The notes under the pieces are model-generated. The model was not told the origin of the DNA, ran no database searches, and saw nothing but the letters and a program-made list of their open reading frames with translations. The translations under genes were made by a program, and so were the position numbers. 64,000 nt of DNA, from positions 248,001 to 312,000 of the forward strand of contig NZ_MVBC01000001.1 of NCBI RefSeq assembly GCF_002007105.1. Reading direction: 5' to 3'. This stretch comes from Hymenobacter sp. CRA2 (GTDB lineage Bacteria; Bacteroidota; Bacteroidia; Cytophagales; Hymenobacteraceae). This document shows positions 58,888 through 64,000 of this stretch, in pieces; the first letter of the stretch is position 1, and every line of letters starts with the position of its first letter.

Positions 58888-59508
58888 TTAACCGACTTCA
58901 GCTTCGGTCAGCTGGCGGTACTGATTGACAAGGCGGTGGCCCTTGAGCGTGCAAATGCCGTAGAGAAAGTGCTCGACGGTGGCCGTGTGCAGGCGCTGCA
59001 CTTCAAATTGCCGGGGCGGGAAAATGCGCGCGTCGAACATCAGCTCAATTTCGGCCAGGCGCAGGCGGGCCAGCACGTCCACGTCGAGGTCGGGGCGGAA
59101 GAGGCCTTCCTCAATGCCACGGTGGAGGTTCTCAGTGATTTTGCGCAGAATGAACGTGTTCTTGTGCTGCTCAAACAGGGCCCAGGCCTCCGGGTAGTAT
59201 TTCTGCAGCTCGTGAAAGATGCTCGGGTTAATGCTGCTGAGCATGCTCTTGTGCCACTGCATCAGGTTGTAGCTCTCCTCCAGCGCGTTGGCGCCGGTAG
59301 CGAAGGCCACTTCGCAGTCCGACTCTTCTTTGCCCAGGTGCTGCTGCATGGTAGCCAGCACAATCTGGTCTTTGTTGTCGAACCACTTGTAGAGGGTCTT
59401 TTTCGACATGCCGAGTTGGGCGGCGATGTCGTCCATCGAAACGCTGCGGATGCCGTTGCGCATGAACAACTCGACGGCAGTCAGCAGTATCCGGTCCTTG
59501 ATTTCCAT
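58888..59508 (-). CDS. TetR family repressor of the efflux operon
   Basis: 206 residues from the ATG at 59508. The N-terminal HTH is clear: KDRILLTAVELFMRNGIRSVSMDDIAAQLGMSKKTLYKWFDNKDQI (about 3-50). The rest is an all-helical ligand-binding domain of typical length. It begins the tetR-tolC-adaptor-RND operon. A perfect inverted repeat GGAAACTTT-N10-AAAGTTTCC lies between and over its -33 and -7 boxes, strongly suggesting autorepression and repression of the pump, with release by an unknown ligand. Confidence 0.95.
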   Translation of the reverse strand: MEIKDRILLTAVELFMRNGIRSVSMDDIAAQLGMSKKTLYKWFDNKDQIVLATMQQHLGKEESDCEVAFATGANALEESYNLMQWHKSMLSSINPSIFHELQKYYPEAWALFEQHKNTFILRKITENLHRGIEEGLFRPDLDVDVLARLRLAEIELMFDARIFPPRQFEVQRLHTATVEHFLYGICTLKGHRLVNQYRQLTEAEVG

Positions 59509-59518
59509 ACTCACGCCA

Positions 59519-59552
59519 CAAAGGTACAACGGAAACTTTCAGTGAACCCAAA
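59519..59552 (-). promoter_or_regulatory. Promoter of the tetR-efflux operon
   Basis: Minus strand: TTTG (59549-59552), 22 bases after its TTG, then TACCTTTG (59519-59526), an exact match. The transcript should start about 5 bases from the ATG, so it is almost leaderless. Confidence 0.75.
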
Positions 59553-59558
59553 GTTTCC
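59531..59558. promoter_or_regulatory. Operator for TetR
   Basis: GGAAACTTT (59531-59539) and AAAGTTTCC (59550-59558) form a perfect 9-base inverted repeat with 10-base spacer, typical for a TetR dimer. It overlaps the -33 element and fills most of the spacer to the -7 box. Binding here would block RNA polymerase directly. Confidence 0.75.
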
Positions 59559-59756
59559 ATTAGTTTTTTCGTGGACATAAATCCGTGCGACAAGGTTCCA
59601 GAAGCGGCTTTGCGCGGGCAGACGCAGAGGGCAGCTGAATACTTTATCGTCTATTGTTAATTTTTATCACCGCCGCGGCAGCCCGCCAAGCCGCGCCCGG
59701 CACTACAGCCGGGCGTTGTACCTTGTGCCCACCATCTGCTTCAACTCCCCTCCCCC

Positions 59757-60236
59757 ATGCGCATCCGTACCGGCTTCGGCTACGACGTTCACCAGTTGCA
59801 AGAAGGGCTGCCGTTCTGGCTCGGCGGCATTCAGGTTCCGCACACCCACGGCGCGCTCGGCCACTCCGACGCCGACGTGCTCATCCACGTCATCTGCGAC
59901 GCTTTGCTGGGCGCCGCCAACCTGCGTGACATTGGTTTTCACTTCCCCGACACCGACCCGCAGTACAAAGGCATCGACTCCAAGCGCCTGCTGGCGGGCG
60001 TGATGCAGCTGCTGCGCGAGCGTGGCTACCAGGTCGGCAACATCGACTCCACCATCTGCCTGGAGCGGCCCAAGGTGAACCCGCACATCCCGGAGATGCA
60101 GCGGGTGCTGGCCGAGGTGATGGGCATCCCGGAAGACGATATCAGCATCAAGGCCACCACCACGGAAAAGCTGGGCTTCGTAGGCCGGCAGGAAGGCGTA
60201 GCCGCTTACGCCACCGTACTCATCGTGCAGCCCTGA
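59757..60236 (+). CDS. ispF: 2-C-methyl-D-erythritol 2,4-cyclodiphosphate synthase
   Basis: 159 residues. Motifs: RIRTGFGYDVHQL with Asp/His zinc ligands, GALGHSDADVLIHVICDALLGAANLRDIGFHFPDTD, and the late ATTTEKLGFVGRQEGVAAYATV. The enzyme makes the cyclic diphosphate in the MEP isoprenoid pathway. It is a single gene, divergent from the TetR gene. Confidence 0.97.
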   Translation: MRIRTGFGYDVHQLQEGLPFWLGGIQVPHTHGALGHSDADVLIHVICDALLGAANLRDIGFHFPDTDPQYKGIDSKRLLAGVMQLLRERGYQVGNIDSTICLERPKVNPHIPEMQRVLAEVMGIPEDDISIKATTTEKLGFVGRQEGVAAYATVLIVQP

Positions 60237-60462
60237 CCAGCGCTACCCCGGCCCCGATGGTCCGGCACTACGCTTCTATATATAAGGAGCCGAAGCGCCG
60301 CTACCGGCTTTAATGGCGCGGGGCAAACGCGGCGTGGCCCCAACTTTGCCAGCGGGCCTCCAAGCGCCGCAACCCTGACGGCTCAAGCGTAGTCTTTGGC
60401 GCTACTTCACTCCCATTCCTCACCACAACCCGGCTGCCTGGGTGGGCAGCTTCTCCATTAGT
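60237..60462. other. Gene-free region upstream of the M28 pair
   Basis: About 225 bases. It contains TATATATAAGG and short inverted GC-rich words, but no clear promoter match or known RNA. Confidence 0.4.
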
Positions 60463-62154
60463 ATGTCGCACAAACTCATGCCCGCGCTGCTGCTCGCGGC
60501 GGCCCTGGTGGCCGGCCCGGCCGTGGCTCAGGACGCGCCCAGCAAGGGCAAAATCAAGGTCAAGCGCAAGGACAAGGACAAAACCGAGGCCCCGGCTACC
60601 GCCGCGCCCGGCCCGGGCCGCCAGGCCCCCGTGCCGGTGGACCACGCCATGACCTATGCTTCCGGCATCAATCAGGCAGACCTGACCAAGCACCTCACCG
60701 TGCTGGCCTCGGATGCCTATGAAGGCCGCGAAACCGGCGAGAAAGGCCAGAAGATGGCCGCCGACTACATTGCCAACCGCTTCAAGGAATTGGGCTTGGT
60801 GGGCCCGGTGCAGAACTCGGACAACCCCTACCTGCAGCACTTCACCATGGAGCGCAGCACCTGGCCCGGCACCGCTACCCTGAAAGTGGGCAGCCAGAGC
60901 TACCAGTGGCTGAAAGACTTCTACGCCTACGGCAACTCGCCCTTCGAGCAGGCCACTACCGTGCAGCCGGTATTTGTGGGCTACGGCATCGAAGAAGGCG
61001 GCTACAACGACTACGCCGGCCTCGACGTGAAAGGCAAGGACCTGGTGGTGCTGATGGGCGAGCCGCAAAAGGACGGCAAACCCGTGCTCAGCAAGGACGG
61101 CAACCCCACCAAATGGGGCAACGACTACCGCGCTAAGTCGGCCCTGGCTAACCAGAAAGGTGCCCGCTCGGTGTTCTTCGTCAACTTCAACCCCAAGGAT
61201 GACTTCGGCAAGACGACGGCGCGCATGGCGCCTTACCTGAGCCGGCCGAGCATCAGCTTCATGGACAAGAAGGACGCCCGCGCCGCCACGTTCTTCGTGT
61301 CGCCGGCGGTGGGCTACAAGCTGCTGGGCACCACCGAGGCTGCCCTGCGCAAGTACGAAACGGCCGCCGGTCAGACCACCACGGGCAAACCGGCCAGCTC
61401 CTTTAAGCCGGCCTCCTTCACGGTAACGGCTCCGAAAAAGCGCGAGAACTTCACCACCGAAAACGTGCTGGGCTTCCTGGAAGGCTCGGACAAAAAGGAT
61501 GAAATCCTGGTGGTGTCGGCCCACTACGACCACATCGGCATCATCGGCGGCGAGGTGCACAACGGCGCCGACGACGACGGCTCGGGCACGGTATCGGTGC
61601 TGGAAATGGCCGAAGCCTTCACCCAGGCCAAGAAGGACGGGCACGGCCCGCGCCGCAGCATCTTGTTCCTGACGGTGACCGGCGAGGAAAAGGGCCTGCT
61701 GGGCTCGGAGTACTACACCGACCACCCCATCTTCCCGCTGGAGCGCACCATCGCCGACCTGAACATCGACATGGTGGGCCGCACCGATAAGGAGCACGAG
61801 GGCAAAGGCGACTACGTGTACGTCATCGGCTCGGACAAGCTCTCCTCGGAGCTGCACACCATCGTGGAAAACGCCAACAAGCAGTACGGTCCCATTGACC
61901 TGGACTACCGCTTCAACGACCCCGGCGACCCGAACCGCTTCTACTACCGCTCCGACCACTACAACTTCGCCAAGCACAAAATCCCGGTGGCTTTCTTCTT
62001 CAACGGGGTGCACCCCGACTACCACGGTGCCGGCGACGAGGTGGACAAGATTGAGTTTGCGAAGATGGAGAAGCGCGCCCGCCTGGTATTCTACTCGGCC
62101 TGGGAGCTGGCCAACCGCGACAACCGCATCGTGGTGGACTCGAACAAACCCTAA
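60463..62154 (+). CDS. M28 family zinc peptidase (copy 1)
   Basis: 563 residues from the ATG at 60463. The signal peptide ends around PAVAQD and a lysine-rich spacer (KIKVKRKDKDK) follows. The M28 domain has the zinc ligands in SAHYDHIGI, GADDDGSGTVSVLEMA, TGEEKGLLGSEYY, LNIDMVGRTD and the late HPDYHGAGDEVDKI. An inserted region near residues 120-340 may be a PA-like domain (VGYGIEEGGYNDYAGLDVKGKDLVVLMGE). It is a secreted or periplasmic aminopeptidase, followed by a close paralogue. Confidence 0.92.
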   Translation: MSHKLMPALLLAAALVAGPAVAQDAPSKGKIKVKRKDKDKTEAPATAAPGPGRQAPVPVDHAMTYASGINQADLTKHLTVLASDAYEGRETGEKGQKMAADYIANRFKELGLVGPVQNSDNPYLQHFTMERSTWPGTATLKVGSQSYQWLKDFYAYGNSPFEQATTVQPVFVGYGIEEGGYNDYAGLDVKGKDLVVLMGEPQKDGKPVLSKDGNPTKWGNDYRAKSALANQKGARSVFFVNFNPKDDFGKTTARMAPYLSRPSISFMDKKDARAATFFVSPAVGYKLLGTTEAALRKYETAAGQTTTGKPASSFKPASFTVTAPKKRENFTTENVLGFLEGSDKKDEILVVSAHYDHIGIIGGEVHNGADDDGSGTVSVLEMAEAFTQAKKDGHGPRRSILFLTVTGEEKGLLGSEYYTDHPIFPLERTIADLNIDMVGRTDKEHEGKGDYVYVIGSDKLSSELHTIVENANKQYGPIDLDYRFNDPGDPNRFYYRSDHYNFAKHKIPVAFFFNGVHPDYHGAGDEVDKIEFAKMEKRARLVFYSAWELANRDNRIVVDSNKP

Positions 62155-62174
62155 TTGAACGGCCGAATGGTTAG

Positions 62175-62210
62175 ATGGCTGGTGGTTCTGAAACCAAAAC
62201 CACCAGCCAT
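62175..62210. repeat. Hairpin of TTTAGC/TGGTGG words between the M28 paralogues
   Basis: ATGGCTGGTGGTT (62175-62187) and AACCACCAGCCAT (62198-62210) are perfect 13-base arms around 10 bases. Outside the arms, degenerate words continue on both sides (GAATGGTTAG; TTTAGCCGTTTAGCTATCTAG). It lies between two genes of the same strand and resembles the word hairpins elsewhere in the window, with a T-rich end that would also allow weak termination. Confidence 0.7.
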
Positions 62211-62242
62211 TTAGCCGTTTAGCTATCTAGTCATTCTTTTAG

Positions 62243-63907
62243 ATGCACAAATCCTTACTATCCGCGCTGGCGCTGGCCGGCGTCGTGGCCACGACGCCCC
62301 CCGGGGCGTTTGCCCAGGCCAAAGTCAAAACCAAGGTTAAGACCAAGACGGAAAAAGCGTCCGCGCCTGCTCCAACCGCCGCTCCGGCGCCCACCGACTG
62401 GTCGGTGACCTACGCCAGCACCATCACGCCCGAGGACCTGCGCCAGCACCTCACCATCCTGGCCTCCGACGCCTACGAGGGCCGCGAAACAGGGCAGAAA
62501 GGCCAGAAGATGGCCGCCGAATATATTGCCAAGCAGTTTGCCGACCTCGGCCTGACGGGCCCGGTGCAGAACTCGGACAACGCCTACATCCAGCACTTTA
62601 CCATGGAGCGCAGCAGCTGGGCCTACGACCAGATGCAGCTGCAGATCGGCAAGAAAAGCTTCAAGCCGCTGGAAGACTACTATGTGGGCGGCAGCCCCGT
62701 CTTCACCCAGGCCGCCACGCTGGAGCCGGTATTCGTGGGCTACGGAATCGAAGAAGGCAGCTACAACGACTACGCCGGCCTCGATGTGACGGGCAAGGAC
62801 ATTATCATGCTGGGCGGGGAGCCGATGAAAGACGGCAAGCCGCTGCTCGGCAAGGACGGTAAGCCCAGCAAGTGGGCCGATGGCCGGGCCAAGGAGTCGC
62901 TGGCCATGCGCAAGAACCCGCGCTCCATCTTCGTCATCAACCCCGACGCGGAGAAGTTTACGCAGTTTCTGGGCCGCATCAAGCCCTACCTGAGCCAGCC
63001 GCGCATGAACTTCGTGGGCAAGCAGGCCCCGGCCCGCGCCGCGTCGTTCTCGGTGTCGCCGGCCGTGGGCTACGAGCTGCTGCGCACCAACGCCGAAGCT
63101 GTGGCCAAGTACCAGGCCGCCACGGGCGCCGCCGGGCAGCCAGTAAAGTCACCCTTCAAGCCCACGAAAGTGACGGTACGCGCCCCACGCAAGGTGGAAA
63201 CCTTCTCCACCGAAAACGTGATGGGCTACCTCGAGGGCTCGGACAAGAAAGACGAGCTGCTGGTGGTATCAGCGCACTACGACCACCTGGGCATCAAGGA
63301 CGGCAAGGTGTACAACGGGGCCGACGACGACGGCTCGGGTACGGTATCGGTGATAGAGCTGGCCCAGGCCTTCGTTCAGGCCAAAAAGGACGGGCACGGT
63401 CCGCGCCGCAGCATTCTGTTCCTGACGGTGACCGGTGAGGAAGAAGGCCTGTTCGGCTCGGAGTACTACACGGACAACCCCGTGTTTCCGCTTGCCCAGA
63501 CCGTTGCCGACCTGAACATGGACATGATCGGCCGCATCGACGACAAGCACAAAGCCGGCGACCAGTACGTGGAGCTGGTGGGCTCGGATAAGCTCAGCTC
63601 GGAGCTGCACACCATCAACGAGCAGATGAACAAGCAGTACACGCAGCTGGACCTGGGCTACCGCTACAACGACCCCAACGACCCGGAGCGCGTGTACTAC
63701 CGCTCCGACCACTACAACTTCGCCAAGCACAAGGTGCCGGTCATCTTCTACACCACCGGGGACCACGCCGACTACCACCAGGCCACCGACGACGTGGACA
63801 AGATTGAGTTTCCGCTCATGGCCAAGCGCGGGCAGTTGGTGTTTCACACCGCCTGGGAGCTGGTCAACCGCGACAACCGCATTGTCGTGGACTCGAATAA
63901 GCCGTAA
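62243..63907 (+). CDS. M28 family zinc peptidase (copy 2)
   Basis: 554 residues. A signal peptide ending GAFAQ is followed by a lysine-rich spacer (KVKTKVKTKTEK) and the same domain order as in the upstream copy: PA-like insert (VGYGIEEGSYNDYAGLDVTGKD), then SAHYDHLGI, GADDDGSGTVSVIELA, TGEEEGLFGSEYY, LNMDMIGRID and HADYHQATDDVDKI, all zinc ligands intact. The two copies are clearly alike through nearly the whole length and arose by tandem duplication. A terminator follows. Confidence 0.93.
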   Translation: MHKSLLSALALAGVVATTPPGAFAQAKVKTKVKTKTEKASAPAPTAAPAPTDWSVTYASTITPEDLRQHLTILASDAYEGRETGQKGQKMAAEYIAKQFADLGLTGPVQNSDNAYIQHFTMERSSWAYDQMQLQIGKKSFKPLEDYYVGGSPVFTQAATLEPVFVGYGIEEGSYNDYAGLDVTGKDIIMLGGEPMKDGKPLLGKDGKPSKWADGRAKESLAMRKNPRSIFVINPDAEKFTQFLGRIKPYLSQPRMNFVGKQAPARAASFSVSPAVGYELLRTNAEAVAKYQAATGAAGQPVKSPFKPTKVTVRAPRKVETFSTENVMGYLEGSDKKDELLVVSAHYDHLGIKDGKVYNGADDDGSGTVSVIELAQAFVQAKKDGHGPRRSILFLTVTGEEEGLFGSEYYTDNPVFPLAQTVADLNMDMIGRIDDKHKAGDQYVELVGSDKLSSELHTINEQMNKQYTQLDLGYRYNDPNDPERVYYRSDHYNFAKHKVPVIFYTTGDHADYHQATDDVDKIEFPLMAKRGQLVFHTAWELVNRDNRIVVDSNKP

Positions 63908-63924
63908 TTGGTGATTACGCGTGC

Positions 63925-63975
63925 AATGGCCGATTGCCGGATGCCCTCCAGCAATCGGCCATTCCGTTTTTACTG
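63925..63975 (+). terminator. Terminator after the M28 pair
   Basis: AATGGCCGATTGC (63925-63937) and GCAATCGGCCATT (63951-63963) form a perfect 13-base stem with a 13-base loop, followed by CCGTTTTTACT. Confidence 0.88.
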
Positions 63976-64000
63976 CCCCCTATCCTACTCGCGTGCTGCT

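Overview
The window looks like chromosome of a high-GC member of the Bacteroidota, most likely the genus Hymenobacter or a close relative (Cytophagales). This is inferred from several things: TonB proteins of the Bacteroidota type, DUF6089, DUF4834, DUF5686 and YfhO proteins, a fused MurF-alanine racemase, the CBS/NAD kinase/DUF6089/UppS/BamA/OmpH gene order, promoter boxes of the Bacteroidota type (TTG, 17-23 bases, TAnnTTTG), and a general lack of Shine-Dalgarno sequences. I see no phage, insertion sequence, CRISPR array, rRNA or plasmid gene. The region is mostly housekeeping and cell-envelope genes. Layout: (1) 1-4.3 kb, + strand: the end of one TonB gene, a second TonB, a small membrane protein, a PstS-like lipoprotein and a large TPR protein. 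(2) 4.3-15.2 kb, - strand: a pseudouridine synthase, then the envelope-assembly block read right to left as CBS protein, Omp85-like protein, NAD kinase, two DUF6089-type barrels, UppS, BamA, OmpH, OmpH. (3) 15.3-17.9 kb, - strand: alpha/beta hydrolase, PabA/TrpG, CvpA, YqeY. (4) 18-25.5 kb, + strand: PdxJ, then the selenium tRNA-modification set MnmH/VOC protein/SelD/membrane protein, a TPR histidine kinase, a hydrolase and an RsmI-like methyltransferase. (5) 25.6-34.3 kb: FeoB/FeoA, a carboxypeptidase-regulatory-domain protein, an OmpA lipoprotein, a hydrolase without its usual serine, and a TonB-dependent receptor. (6) 34.6-48.9 kb: MurF-Alr, DUF5686 protein, a possible small RNA, RecX, cupin, DUF4230, ACC deaminase family, YfhO, DUF4834, FkbM methyltransferase and two unknown membrane proteins. 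(7) 49-52.2 kb: tRNA-Thr(CGU), small proteins, NlpC/P60 peptidase, DUF1232 protein and an acyl-carrier-like protein with Thr in place of the prosthetic-group Ser. (8) 52.4-59.5 kb, - strand: an RND efflux operon headed by a TetR regulator with a clear operator inside its own promoter. (9) 59.7-64 kb, + strand: IspF and two tandem M28 peptidases. How the genes work together: most of the block at 5-15 kb serves outer-membrane biogenesis (UppS makes the lipid carrier, BamA inserts barrels, OmpH/Skp are chaperones). MnmH and SelD form a complete selenophosphate-to-tRNA route, with no selenocysteine genes visible here. TetR-TolC-adaptor-RND is a complete tripartite pump. The most unusual DNA-level signal is a set of intergenic hairpins, each built from its own small vocabulary of repeated short words (16.7-18.9, 37.2-37.4, 57.1 and 62.2 kb). 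Other points are the overlapping TetR promoter/operator, promoter boxes lying 7-12 bases from start codons, and two proteins that have lost a key catalytic or attachment serine.
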